A stretch of DNA of 64,000 nucleotides. It comes from Diplonema japonicum. Taxonomy: Eukaryota; Euglenozoa; Diplonemea; Diplonemida; Diplonemidae. The notes under the pieces are model-generated. The model was not told where the DNA came from. It saw only the letters and a list, made by a program, of their open reading frames with translations, and ran no database searches. The first letter of the stretch is position 1, and each line of letters begins with the position of its first letter. The position numbers were made by a program, and so were the translations under genes. The stretch is from NCBI GenBank assembly GCA_964019335.1, contig OZ025660.1, positions 310,001 to 374,000 of the forward strand, written 5' to 3'. This document shows positions 30,108-41,432 of the stretch, piece by piece.

Positions 30108-31142
30108 TTTTTTTTTCCCTCTCTTTTGTTTAGGGGCGTTCCCCCCCCCCCTCCTCTCCCCGGGTGTTTTTGTTTCCTATTTATGATACAGAGAAAGAAG
30201 AATGATAGAAAAATAAAATCTTTTTTTAAAAAATAAATCCAAAACAAAGCAGCGTCACTCTTTCTCGAGAAAAACAAGAAAAAAAAGGGGGGGAAAGGGA
30301 AAGGATGGGGGGGGGGGGGGGGGGGTACGATGCTTGTGTGAATAAATATTAAAAAGTTTTTTTTTTTCCTGTTTTCCTCGTAGTGGGTCTCTTTAAAATA
30401 AAAATAAAAAAATATGAAAAAGGAAAATGATAAGGGGAATGGGACGGGGGGGGGGAGGAATCAATTAACCAGTGTTTGTTTTTTTTTTGTGTTTCCTGGC
30501 GTGAAGACAGAAAATACTCTTTCTTAAGAAAGGGAAAATACTAAAGATAAAAAGGGGGGGGTTTTAAAGAAGTAACAAAGTATCTTCAGCACCAAAGGAA
30601 ACAGAGAAAAAGGAAACCAAAGCAAAAGGGAAAGGGAAAATGTTTGTTTTTTTCTTCTTTTTTAAAAGTGCTTTAGAAAAATAATAAACTAGATCGAGGA
30701 GGGAGGACCAACCAAAAGGAAACAGGCTGACGTAACTTTGAAACCCAATTTTCTTTTTTCAAAAGATAAGAATAAAAAGAAAATATTTATAAAAAAAAAA
30801 AAAAAAAAAGAAAAAGAATGAAAAAAAAATTAAGAAAGGCTTATTTTGTGTGTATTTTTTTTTTACAACAACCTTCCCTTTTCCGACACCTCCCTCCTGT
30901 ATCTTTCTCTTTCTTCTTTTTTTTCCACATTGTTTACACATGTTGAAAATAGTAAACACAAAAAAAAAGTAGGGAATCCTTTTCTTTATTTTCTTTTCTT
31001 CTAAATCCATCTTTTTTTTTTTATTTTATTTTATTTTTTTCCTCCTCTCTTTTTTCGTTGGGGGTATGAAAGGTGGCAAGAAAACCAATATCAAAAAAAA
31101 GGAAAAAAAAAAGGGGGGGGGGAAAAACCACTTCTAAAAATC
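30108..31142. other. Noncoding spacer rich in homopolymers
   Basis: Just over 1 kb of A-, T- and G-rich DNA with a G run of about 18 near 30307 and several poly-A or poly-T runs. Translations are poly-Lys or poly-Phe. No gene or recognisable repeat seen. Confidence 0.6.
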
Positions 31143-33934
31143 TTAATCGACATCCATGCCAGCCTGTTTTGTTAATTCTCATTATTTTCTTTTTCTCTAT
31201 CATTCATACCTGGGGGGAAGCAGGCTGTTCAGCCTTGGGGGAAGAAGCCTCAGCAGGAGCGGCTTCTTCCTTCTTCTTTTCTTCCTTCGGGGGAGTGGGC
31301 TTGGGTGTGGCGAAGATGGGTCTGGCAAAGTTTACAACGTCGTTGCCCTTGCCAAGAACCTGGGCCACAGTCACAGTGGGAGTGATGTGCTTTGCTGTGG
31401 CCTCAAGGGCCTGCTTCTCCTTCTTGAAAAACTCGAGAGCCTCGGTACCCTTCTGCACGATCTCCTCAAGCTTGGCCTTCTCGATGTGGGTCTCAGAGCC
31501 CAGCAGCCTGTTGGCTTCGTCCATCTGCCCAAGCACGGATTTCTCGGCGTCCTTGAAGGTGAACGGAAGCTCCTGGTGAAAAAGAATTCTTTTTTTTCTT
31601 CTTATTGTTTACATACATCCCTCAGCTTCATCCTCATGGTAGCTTCGTCACCAGGCTTCCTCAGCTCGGTCAGCTTCTTGACGTACTCCTCCTTGGTTGC
31701 GTTCTCGCCGTCGCCGTACACCCAGTCTGCCGCCTCAGTGCACGCTGCGTTGAAGGCCTCCCTCTCCTTCGCCTCAAGGAACTCGTGGAGCACGCCCCCC
31801 TCAGACACCTTGTTCTTGAAGTCGTACGAGTACCCCTCAAGAGCGTTCTTCGCGTCGATGGTCTCCGCCAGCAGCCTGTCTGCGTTCGACATCTTCGCTT
31901 CCTCTTTGGTCATGTCCTCCACCTGGCCTGAGGTCAGCCCGTGAAGGAACTTGGGGGTCACCACAATGTCGATCTTCCTCGACTTCTTCTTCGTCACCTT
32001 CACCTTCTCCGTTTCGTCCTTTTTGTCATCCTTGTCACCATCCTTCTTCTCAACCTTCTTCGTGACCTCTTCCTGGACCTCGTAGTACTCGGTCACAGAC
32101 GCGGAGTCCACCTCCACAATACCACTGCTGTTCAACCTGAACCTCACAGCCACCTTAACGGGCTTCTCCGGCTCGGGCTCACCCTGAAGGGTCTTCGCCA
32201 CAGGGAGGTCGCTGAAGGTCCACTGCCCGAGGAGAAGCGACCCGTTCACGTTGGCCACGTTGGGGCAGGGCTCGCCGTAGTAGGTGTAGAGGTCGAAGTC
32301 CTGGCTGCGGTCAAACGACAGGTCGAACACCTGCATGTGTAACAAAAGGGTCATGACATACCTTGGGGAAACCGGAGTTCTTCTCGTACAGAACAGTCTC
32401 CTTGTTGATAGCGCTGATGAAAGAGACGGGAGAGGGGTCGGTGGAAGCAGTGCTCAGGTACCCGATCTTGATAGCATCAACAAGGGCGTCCTGCACCTGG
32501 AAGGACTTCACGTGGAAGCGGGGCGACAGGATGGCACCGATGATACCGCAACCCTTGGCAACAGCCTCGGAGGCGTTCAGGGTGGTCATCACGGGCTGCT
32601 TGAAGGCCTCTTCGAGGATCTTCTTCACCTTGGGCATGTACGAGCCACCGCCAACAAGCTCGACAGACTTGGGCTTAACGCCGTTAAGACCCGTCACAGC
32701 GGTGTCGACGAGGGTCTGCATCTTGGCCCAGAGGGGCGCACACAGCTCCTCGAATTCCTGAAGGGAGGGTTAAGATAAATACAATAAAGCATCTACATAC
32801 ATCTCTGGTGTACTTCGAGAAGGACACGTCGACGTCGTCCATGATGCACTCCACGTTGAGGGACACCACGGGGTTCGCAGAGAGGGTGTACCTCATCTTT
32901 TCACACCCGGCGAGAAGCCTCAACTTGGCCTTCTTCTGCTCGAAGACATCCATCTTGTACTTGGCCTACGGGATATGTATTTATAAGATTTGTGGATATC
33001 CTTCACACCTGGATCTCCTTGCGGAAGTGGCTGGCAAGCAACATGTCGAAGTCACGGCACCCAAGGGACCTGTCCACGACGTGGGAGAGGACCTTCAGGT
33101 TGCCGTTCCAGAACTTCACGCTGGTGATGTAGGTGGCGCTGTGGCCCATGTCACAGAACTGCACCACAACACCGTCCTCTTCCTGTGGATGTGGTTTTTT
33201 TTTTCCTTCTTTTTTTTTTTTTTTTTTCCGACAAACCTTTTCAGGGAGATCCTCGGACTTGAAGATCCCGTACTGCAGGGCAACGGCAGTACCCTCGGTG
33301 ACGAGGGTGAGGCAGTTGAGCCCGGCCATCTCGGTGGCCTGGAGGAGGAGCTTTCGCTGGAAGGCGCTGTAGTACGGGGGGCAGGAGAGGACGCAGTCGA
33401 CCACCTTAGGGACGGAGCCGGGCTTGGCACCCACCTCTTCGGCGGCCTCACGGTCGGCGTACGACCTCAGCTTGCCGAGCATCATAGCGATGAGCTGCTC
33501 GGGCCTGAAGGTCCTCATCTCACCATTGTACATGACCTCCACCACGACGAAGCCGTCCTCACCGGCCTTGGACGTGAACATGGTGTGGTTCATCTCAGAC
33601 CTCCACTCGTCAGTGTCGTACTTGACGCCCACCATCGTCTTCAGGTGGTTCGCAGTGTTCTTGATGTTCCTGATTTTCATATCGGCACCCTGTGTTTATT
33701 TTTCGAAAGAAAAAAAAAAGAGAGAAAAATACCTTCTCACCGATCATTCTCCCCTCTTCGGCGCTCCCAAACGAGACACACGTGTTGGTCTCTCTCTTGC
33801 TAACTTCGTTGATAATGACATCTATTCCCCTACGCCTGGCAACACTCACAGTTGAGTTCTGTTTAGAGTTCAGTGAAACAGATCTTTTCTTTGTAACATA
33901 CCAGGTTGCCGAAATCTACACCGAATACGGACAT
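31143..33934 (-). CDS. Hsp110-type Hsp70 nucleotide exchange factor (9 exons)
   Basis: Nine exons, all in phase 0, give 814 residues: 33934-33902, 33858-33733, 33689-33237, 33182-33009, 32965-32801, 32757-32362, 32330-31617, 31572-31210 and 31163-31143. The first (11 codons, MSVFGVDFGNL) and last (AGMDVD) are too short to stand out alone. The ATPase domain starts with the Hsp110-type GVDFGNLNS and includes VLSCPPYYSAFQR and GGGSYMPKV. The beta domain is followed by a long charged insert (KKDGDKDDKKDE, about residues 540-560) that distinguishes Hsp110 from Hsp70. The C-terminus is MDVD. Hsp110 proteins release ADP from Hsp70 and hold unfolded clients in the cytosol. Introns are 31-54 nt. The Hip cochaperone gene lies 394 bp upstream. 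Confidence 0.95.
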
Positions 33935-34327
33935 GTTGCTTTAAAGATGAGAACTGGATGTGTTTTTTCTTCTTGTTTTTGGTAGAAAAGCTTTTCTTAA
34001 AAAATCCAAAAAAGAAAAAGGTCAGAAAATAATTCGGGAGCATCCATGAAAAAAAAGAAGGAAAAATGCGAACGGGGGGCATGGGGGAAAAGGAAAAACA
34101 AAAACCAACGTTTAGAAGAGCAAGGAACCGGCCCGATGCCGGAGTGCGTCGCGACCGTTCCTTTTGTTTAGACTCGTTTTTGAAACCTTATTTCAAAAAT
34201 CTCAAAAAAAAATACGGGTTAAAGATGGGGCGGGGGGACGAGTTAAAAAAAGAGTGTTGGGGGGGGGGGGGGGAGGAAAGCCACTAGTTGCATTGCCGCT
34301 CTTTTTCTTTTAACTTAAGCATCAGCT
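33935..34327. other. Spacer between Hip and Hsp110
   Basis: 393 bp. It contains a G run near 34259 and a CCGTTCCTTTTGTTTAGAC stretch (34158-34176) similar to part of the dispersed repeat at 4.3 kb. On the minus strand a pyrimidine stretch followed by AAAG sits just before the Hsp110 ATG. No gene. Confidence 0.5.
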
Positions 34328-35836
34328 TTAATCAAGGTCGTCTGCGCTAGGCCTGGGCGCAGCGGCGGGCTTCGGGGGCTGGGCAGCAGCAGGCTTGGGT
34401 GCAGGCTTGGGAGGCATGCCACCTCCCATACCCCCCATGCCACCCATCCCGGGCATACCACCTCCCATACCACCCATACCAGGCATGCCACCCATACCTC
34501 CCATACCGCCCATACCAGGCATGCCACCTCCCATCATGGACTGCATCATCTTCATAATCTTGGGGTTGCTGGCGTACTTCATGATGGCCTCGGGTTTCCC
34601 CGCCTACGGGTGTAAGGAAAGCAAGGAGTACTAGAACCATACCAGAACATCAGGGTCGCTCATCATCTTCTGGATGTCGGGGTCGGACATGTCGGGCATC
34701 TCGTCATCACCCATCCCACCGGGCATGCCACCAGGCATCCCAGGCATACCACCAGGCATACCACCGGGCATACCACCGGGCATACCACCAGGCATACCAC
34801 CCATACCGCCAGCCATCTCCTTCATTCTCTCCTCCTGCTCCCTCTTCTGCTCTTCCTCTCTCATCTTCTTGTACTGCTTCTGCTTCTTGATCAGCTCGCG
34901 GCGCTTGCGCTCCTCGGCATTGGTTTTGCATGTCTGCTTCCAAACAGATATCTTCTTCACTTTCGCCTCGACGACCTTCAGCATCTCCTGCAGGTCGGGG
35001 TCGAAGTCGATCTGGTTTGCCTGTACGGGAAGGGGGGGGTGGTGCCAAAGAAAAAAAGGAAATTAATTAATCACACCTTGTGGAGGTTATCAGCTGCCTC
35101 TTCCCACTTTCCAAGCTTGCGTGCAGCTTGCCCCTTGACACGGAGAGCCTTGGCCTGGTTGGGGTTGAGCTCAATGGCTTTTGTTGCGTCCTTAATGGCG
35201 CAGTTGGGCTTCTTCCACTTCAGGTAGCACTGCGCACGGAAGGCCCAGATGGGTGCCATGGTGGGGTTCAGCTTCAAGGCCTCGGTGAATGACCCGATGG
35301 CCTTCTCGAACTCACCTTCTTGCATGATGCCCACGGCGACGCCTCTCAGCTCCATAGCTTTGTCAGCATCCTCGTCACTCACGGTCTCCTTGGCAGGCAC
35401 CTCCTTGTAGTGCTCGGCAGTGTTGTCCTCAGCAATGCACTCGTCGTCCTTCCCTGCCCCCTCAGGCATCTCGGGGTCCACAATGGGCTCCTCTTCTTCC
35501 TCCTCCTCCTCAGGTTCCTCTTCCTTGGGCTCTTCCTTTGCAGCTTCGGGCTCCGCGGGCTTAGCCTCCTCCTTCGGCTCGGGCTTAGGGGGCAGTTTGC
35601 AGCCAATCTTTTCCAACGTCTTTCTACAGTGGATGGCGTTAAGAAAAAGAGAGAAAAAAAATACCTGAAAAACTCAAGGTGCGTGGACCAGAGCAAATCG
35701 GGCTGTGCCTCCAACACAGTGCAGAACATCTATTGAGGGAAATTGAGAGGGGGGGGGGGGATTTCTTTTTTTAAAAAAAGGGAGGACTCCATACCTTGAA
35801 TTCCGCAATCTTCTCGGGCGTTAATAAGCCAGCCAT
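34328..35836 (-). CDS. ST13: Hsc70-interacting protein Hip/ST13 (5 exons)
   Basis: Exons 35836-35795, 35729-35665, 35623-35077, 35020-34643 and 34603-34328 (phases 0,2,0,0) give 435 residues. The order matches Hip: a short N-terminal helical segment ([14 protein letters not shown]), an acidic Glu-rich linker, three TPR repeats (about residues 120-230: [59 protein letters not shown]), a charged helix, and GGMP-type repeats. A DP/STI1-like segment ([26 protein letters not shown]) is followed by more Gly-Met repeats and the end DDLD. Hip binds the Hsp70 ATPase domain and stabilises its ADP state, opposing exchange factors such as the adjacent Hsp110. The repeat tract is longer than in the animal protein. 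Confidence 0.94.
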
Positions 35837-36106
35837 CTTTCCTTCTTTTTTTTTCCCTGCTTTTTTTTTCTCTTTTTCCCCCCCCCCGAAGTGTATTGTT
35901 CACTCGACGAGGCAATAACAAAAAAAAGGAAAAACATTTAAAAGAAATCTACCAAGGGGGGGAGGGGGGGGGTTGGAATGAAATATAAAAAACTCTTTTT
36001 AAAAAAAAAAACCCAGGTTTTCTTTTTTTTTTGAAGGGGGACAAAACAAATAATAAATAGGGGGGAAAAAAAGGGGGGGGTACCCCGAGTCTTATCAACT
36101 CGGCTT

Positions 36107-37297
36107 TCACTGAAGTCTCGCCCGTTTCACGGGGTTCACGACAGCATGGTGCCTGTCTGTAATGGGGTGCTCCTTTGCACGCTTTCGCCGGCGTTCTTCT
36201 CGCTTCCACAAGCGTCGTACGTATGAGTCTCCATGTTGCTTCATGGCTTCTTCGCAGGCGGCGATTTCAGTTTTGGTGAGCGGGTCGACAGAAGGATCAG
36301 AGAGGTTTCCAAGGAGCGAGTCAACCACATCTTCAAACAGTTCGTCAAGGTCATCGTCATCCATCCAGCACTTCTTGAAGTGGTCTTTAGAATTAGTTCT
36401 CGCAAGGGTAGCAACAGCATTGACATTCAATGGAAGCATCGACTCGTAGGCCGTTACATTGATATCATCCCCTACGCACATGGCCATGTGAGGCTGCGCA
36501 CCACTGAAGACAAAGACGTCTCCGGGCCTTATAACTGTTATCACAGCTGCTCTTGATAGAAAACCGATCTCGCTTTCTGTTAGTGGGAAGTGGAACAGCG
36601 AGCCTCGGTGCGCGTCTTCCAGAATGGAGGTCCTCTCTGCCCACGGCCACACCGCCATTAGTTTGTATCCTTGCCATTGTTTGCCTATGTTGCTCCATAA
36701 GCATTGATCGGTGTGTAGACCAGATCCAGACCCTCGCTCGCCTAAGAAAACTCCTCCTTCAGACCTTTCCCACAGTGGTGCTAATGTTTTCTGTGGAATG
36801 GTGTCGTAGACATCCACGTGGGTGACGGTTTTCACCATCTCCCCTGTGACGGGATGCTCGACTTTTTTGTTGTGTCGCAGCTCTGAGAGGTATAATGGGA
36901 CGTTACGTTCTACGGACCCGTCCGAGTTGGATTCTCGGAGGACCTCGCCGATTTGTGTCAGAGTGTTAGCTTTGTCGGCTTTTTTGATTTCTGTTTCGGT
37001 ACCCTTCTCGCAAAACTGCCATAAACGGCCTTTCATGGTCTCGGCCGCCTCAACAGGCATGTTGTCAAAGACCTGGCACACTCTTTTGCTTTTTTTAAGC
37101 GCGATCTGCAGCCCGTCGGGCAGCGCGTCGGCTTGGCTCAGCAAATCTATCCCGTTCCTCAGCACCACCACCCGATCAAGATGCTCTTCAAACATAACAG
37201 CATGGACAAAATCTTCCACAGTGGCGGCTTCTACCGCTCGTTTTTCATCCATGAACGGCCAAAGCGGCTCATGGGGGTTTAGCTCTCGGTACCTCAT
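36107..37297 (-). CDS. JmjC/cupin-like 2OG oxygenase
   Basis: Intronless, 396 residues from ATG at 37297 (MRYRELNPHEPLWPF). The frame above is an Arg/Lys tract with only a GTG. H195 and D197 in GLHTDQCLW, and H270 in GAQPHMAMC after VIRPGDVFVFSG, match the Fe(II)-binding H-x-D...H of JmjC/cupin-8 oxygenases. ADLPDGLQIALKK-type helices precede the barrel, and acidic DDDDLDELFEDV and a basic tail (KREERRRKRAKEHP, ending KRARLQ) follow. The tail suggests a nuclear location; the substrate cannot be told from sequence. Confidence in the fold is good, in subfamily low. Confidence 0.72.
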   Translation of the reverse strand: MRYRELNPHEPLWPFMDEKRAVEAATVEDFVHAVMFEEHLDRVVVLRNGIDLLSQADALPDGLQIALKKSKRVCQVFDNMPVEAAETMKGRLWQFCEKGTETEIKKADKANTLTQIGEVLRESNSDGSVERNVPLYLSELRHNKKVEHPVTGEMVKTVTHVDVYDTIPQKTLAPLWERSEGGVFLGERGSGSGLHTDQCLWSNIGKQWQGYKLMAVWPWAERTSILEDAHRGSLFHFPLTESEIGFLSRAAVITVIRPGDVFVFSGAQPHMAMCVGDDINVTAYESMLPLNVNAVATLARTNSKDHFKKCWMDDDDLDELFEDVVDSLLGNLSDPSVDPLTKTEIAACEEAMKQHGDSYVRRLWKREERRRKRAKEHPITDRHHAVVNPVKRARLQ

Positions 37298-38452
37298 CTT
37301 TATTTTTCTTTTCGCTTTCCTTTTTTTTTCTTTCTTTCTTTTTCTTTTCTTCGCCGGGCAGAGTAAATAGAGAGAAAGTCTAAAACGCAACAATTTCACA
37401 CAAGAAGGGTCGTTTTCTTTTTTTTCTTTTTTTATAAAAAGGGGGGAGGAGAAAGAAAGGGATGGAGGGGTGTAAAAAAGAAAAAGGAGAGAAAAAAGAA
37501 AGTTGTTATCAAAAATAAAAGAACAAAAGTCGTGGGGAGGTCGGAAAAAAATAAATATAAATAAAAATAAAATTCACCATGATAGGAACGAAGTGGTTAG
37601 CAACGGCCCAACTAAATGAATAAAAAAAAAAAAGACAGGGAGTGAGAGTAACAGAAAGTCCACACGCGTTCTGGTTGGTAGTAAACTCCTTTAATACAGA
37701 TAAACCTTTCTCATACACGATTGCGATGGCCCCATTCGCATGTGATGAGAGCCCGTGTTTACACTTTTTTTCACCGACATATAGGGTTTTTATCACTCCC
37801 CTCCCTCCTTTTTTTTCTTCCTGTCCAGTTCTCCCTACCCTTTTTTATTTCTCTTTTTCTTTTAGTTCCCCACACCCCTGTTCTCCTCCCCCTACTTTTA
37901 GAAAAGTATACTTCCATCAAAAGAATTCATTGTAGGGAGGCAGGAATGGAGACAACTTCTCTTTCTTTGCATCACAGGAGAAGTGCCCCCTTACAAACGA
38001 ATGCTAAGTACGAATGGTTCATTTTTTTTTCTCGAGTCGGCAGGGGAAAAAAACGAGACCAGTCCCAATACCGCGAGCTAAAAACAATACAATGTGAAAA
38101 GCGGGGGGGGGGGGGGGGAAGGCATATAAAAGACGGCATATATTTTAATTTAAAAAAAATATCACACACTACACATGCACAAAAAGATTTCTCTGGCGGC
38201 GAGGATATGATGGGCAAGGAAGGGGGGGGGGGGGGGAATCCAGACTTCAAAAAAAAATAAAAAAAAAAAACGTCATTCCACACTCGTACGCTGCCAGGAG
38301 GGAAACTTTCCGATTTGGGGAAAAAGAAATATATATGAGTTAAAGGAAGTCTTTGTGAGACGCCCCCTTGTTCTCATGCTCTACCTAAGAAAGAAAGAAA
38401 AACCTAAAGTTAACAACGTTTGCAAAAAAAAAAAAAAAAAAAAAAGTTGTTT
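37298..38452. other. Noncoding spacer with G runs
   Basis: About 1.15 kb with purine runs, G runs near 38103 and 38222 and poly-A. It contains the isolated LINE tail at 38327-38388. No gene seen; plus-strand frames around 37642-38260 have no recognisable domain. Confidence 0.5.
38327..38388 (-). mobile_element. Isolated LINE 3' tail
   Basis: About 60 bp nearly identical to 20285-20346, the 3' tail of the intronic LINE (ATATGAGTTAAAGGAAGTC, TTTGTGAGACGCCCCCTTG, TTCTCAT, TCTACCT on the plus strand). No LINE coding sequence adjoins it, so it is an extremely short insertion or the last trace of one. It sits just downstream of the GH127 stop codon. Confidence 0.72.
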
Positions 38453-40678
38453 CTACAGTCCAGTGCGAGGGAACTCGCCAATACGGAGCTCTGTGCCTCC
38501 ATGAGGGACAAGGTCAACTTGAACAGGCTGTCCGCAGTCAGAAGGCTGTTTGCAGACAGGAGAGACTGGGGGGGAAGTGGCGGAGTTGGAAAGGATACCC
38601 CACTCGATGGGACGCAGCGTGGCAGTGATGGCGGTGGGCCAGTTGGAGTGGTTGAAGGGAGCCGAGCCAGCGACGTACCCACCTGTCTTCTTGAAGGAAA
38701 GGGACTGTTGGGGGTTCGTCATGTTCACGTCAAGCGCGTACTCCCACTTGGAGGTGGGGTCCAGGTAATAGTCGTTGCTCTGAGTGTCAGAGCCCCAGTG
38801 GTGCGCGTAGACAGTGTAGTTGGGCTGGATGGGGAGGGAGTACATAAGGGCTCCGTGGTGAATGGACACAGTGCCGTTGTCCCACTGCTCCACACGCACT
38901 TCGGGGTTCAGTTTCAACACGAACGTTTCCTCCTGCGTAACCTGCGCCGTGAAGTACGGGCCGGCCGCGAAGGTCCCATTGACCGCAGCTTGCTTTGCCC
39001 ACGACGGGATCCTCAGCTTCAAGGTCACTGCTGACACCGGTTTTACCGTCACTGTGATGACCTCATCAAAGGGGTACGCGGTGTCCACATCGATGACGTG
39101 CCCGCCAGGGAATTTCCCGCTCGCCGGGGAGTACAGCCCCACCACCAACGCCCCTTCTGGCGACACGTAGAACAGATTCGACGCGAACTTGGGCCAGCCT
39201 TGGTTGAAGTTCGCAGTGCAGCACCCGTAGTTAGGTTCCAGCCCGTACGTCTCGGAGAATGCCCCGTCGTGCTGCCACACGTGGTCGACCGCCTTGATCG
39301 CATTGATCTCGTTGACAGCCTGCAAGTACTGGTGCGCCCACATGTCACCGCCTGTCGGCGAGGCCCATGTCGCAGGCAACGCGTTGAAAGCAATGCGCTC
39401 CGTTCTGTCGGCGAACACGATGTTGTCGTGCACGGAGTACATGATGGTGTATGAGAACATGGATTCCACCACACCGCATGTCTCGATGCCACGCGAGGGG
39501 TTGCGAGTGGGCGGGTTGGGGAGCAACTCGTCACCGTTGAACATGCCAGTGGGGAGACCGTAGGTGGCGTCCATGTTGTTCATCCTCCTGACAGACAGCT
39601 CCGGGAGGGAGTAGTTCCCCCACGTCCCGTTGGGGTTGAATCTGTACCATACGGCAGCGGACTTCAGCCCCTGTGCGTTGTTGACGTTGTGGCTCCCCGC
39701 CCTGCCCCTCCATGTCTCGAACCACTGCTCCCAGTTGTCGCCCTGGGCGTGAAGGGTGGTCAGCAGCGCCATCAGCTCTGTTTCGTGCCCTTGGGGGGCA
39801 TTGTCAAGAAGCCATTCCGCGCTGAGGGCCATGTCGATCCAACGTGCGGCGGACCACGAATCCATAGGGTAGGCAGCTAGCCTCTTCTGTGCCTCCATTA
39901 GGTGCCTGTAGATAGCGTCGGAGACCTTGAGGAAGGTGGGTGTCGACTTGGAGCCATCGTCCATGCCCTCTGCGTACTGGTAGAGAGCCTGCAGGACGTT
40001 CATGGCACCCCAGTACTGGTCGCCGTCGGTGGGCAAGTCATCGGGGCCCAGCCACCCGGTGGTAGGGTTCTGGTGGCTCAGGATGTAGGTGACGTACTCC
40101 TCGACCTGCGCAGTCATGTTCACAGGGGCAACGCCGAGGGAGTTGTAGCAGAGCCCTTCCTGTGGGATACCGTTCCCACCAGCGTACAGGGAACACAGAG
40201 TGTGGTCCTTCTCAGTGGTGTACGCCTTGCAGTCCTTGGTGTTAATACAAGCTTTCCAGCATTCCTCCTCTGCTTGGGTCGAGAGGGTATTAAGGTGTGT
40301 AGTGGAGCGTATGCCACGCCCTTGCTTGCAGGGGGTCATGCTGACCGGCGCCTTGTAGATCCCCTTTGCACCAGGGAGAAGGTCGACTCCTGCATTCTTG
40401 AGGAGGAAGGACAGAGGTACTACTCCGTTGAGCCAGTATGGTGTCCTCTCGTGCAGCCCTGAGTCGTTCTGCCCCCCGATCCAGATGGATGACATTACGT
40501 CAGGCCAGAACTGTGAAAGATGTCCAGATAGGCCTTCTGCCTGAAGCGTAAGCTGTTTCAGTAACCATCCCTTAGGGGTCACACTCCCTACTGGGAGTGG
40601 GGTGTTTCTAGGTACCAATGGGCTACCCTCAATGGTCGTCGCACAGACCAAGCATGCTACCAGAGGTAGTACTCTCAT
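38453..40678 (-). CDS. Secreted GH127-type beta-L-arabinofuranosidase
   Basis: Intronless, 741 residues. Residues 1-19 form a signal peptide (MRVLPLVACLVCATTIEGS), so the protein is likely secreted. The body matches the former DUF1680, now GH127, an alpha/alpha-barrel family that removes terminal beta-L-arabinofuranose from plant and algal glycans. The family's metal-binding and catalytic residues appear present: E399 and C401 in ETCGVVES, and C486 C487 in YGCCTANFNQGWPKF (compare E338, C340, C417 and C418 of bifidobacterial HypBA1). A Cys-rich insert (about 117-176: CWKACINTKDCKAY, CSLYAGG) resembles a PAN/apple module and is not typical of the bacterial enzymes. Several N-x-T/S sites fit passage through the ER. 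The family is mainly bacterial and fungal, so acquisition by transfer is plausible. Confidence 0.88.
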   Translation of the reverse strand: MRVLPLVACLVCATTIEGSPLVPRNTPLPVGSVTPKGWLLKQLTLQAEGLSGHLSQFWPDVMSSIWIGGQNDSGLHERTPYWLNGVVPLSFLLKNAGVDLLPGAKGIYKAPVSMTPCKQGRGIRSTTHLNTLSTQAEEECWKACINTKDCKAYTTEKDHTLCSLYAGGNGIPQEGLCYNSLGVAPVNMTAQVEEYVTYILSHQNPTTGWLGPDDLPTDGDQYWGAMNVLQALYQYAEGMDDGSKSTPTFLKVSDAIYRHLMEAQKRLAAYPMDSWSAARWIDMALSAEWLLDNAPQGHETELMALLTTLHAQGDNWEQWFETWRGRAGSHNVNNAQGLKSAAVWYRFNPNGTWGNYSLPELSVRRMNNMDATYGLPTGMFNGDELLPNPPTRNPSRGIETCGVVESMFSYTIMYSVHDNIVFADRTERIAFNALPATWASPTGGDMWAHQYLQAVNEINAIKAVDHVWQHDGAFSETYGLEPNYGCCTANFNQGWPKFASNLFYVSPEGALVVGLYSPASGKFPGGHVIDVDTAYPFDEVITVTVKPVSAVTLKLRIPSWAKQAAVNGTFAAGPYFTAQVTQEETFVLKLNPEVRVEQWDNGTVSIHHGALMYSLPIQPNYTVYAHHWGSDTQSNDYYLDPTSKWEYALDVNMTNPQQSLSFKKTGGYVAGSAPFNHSNWPTAITATLRPIEWGILSNSATSPPVSPVCKQPSDCGQPVQVDLVPHGGTELRIGEFPRTGL

Positions 40679-41432
40679 ATTTTTTTTATTAAACCCTTTG
40701 AAAGCATTGAGAAGTCAATGTGGGCAGCGGGAATAAAAAAAACGAAATTAAAAAAAACGAGTGGGGGGGGGGGGTATTATGACTGAATATAAAACAATTT
40801 TCCCTTTTTTTTTGGTTTAATCTTCTGCAACAAAACTCAGAGTGGGATTCCTCACCCCGCCTCAAAAGAAAGTGGTGAAGATGGTAAAAAAAAAAAAAAA
40901 AAAGTCTTTTAAAAAAAATGCAACACAAAATAGGCAGGGAGGGTGGGAGAAGAACTTCCTTTTAACACGCAGTAGGTGGCGGAGAGAAGTAGAGGGGGGA
41001 GGGGCAAAAAAAAATCATTTCAGATGAATATTCCCCTCTTGCAGGCAGCCATTTCTTTTAAAGGGGAGGCGGGAAAAGATAAACCACACACACAGCAAAA
41101 TAATAAAAGGAAAAAAAAAAATCTAAAATAAATATTCTGAGGGAGGAGAATACAACTATCAGGCGGCTTATTTTCTTCTTCTTCTTTTTTTTTTCGCCCC
41201 TCTTTTTCTTCTTCTTTCTCTTAAAAGGGGAGCGTAAGGGGTTTTTTTTTTTTTTTCGCCCCTCCCTCTTTTGTTTAGAAAATCTTTCCAATGGACTTGG
41301 AAAGGTGAGCAAAAAGAAAAAAAGGAAATGGAAGAACAAAAATAACAGAGACGAACCACATTATCTTGGAATCTGATTCACATCGTGGCACCAGGAATGC
41401 CTCTCCCTGGGCCTTATCGAATTATTATAACT
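40679..41432. other. Noncoding spacer
   Basis: About 750 bp of A-, G- and T-rich DNA with a G run near 40763. It holds the leader of the GH127 gene and the 3' flank of the NEK kinase. No gene or recognised repeat. Confidence 0.55.
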
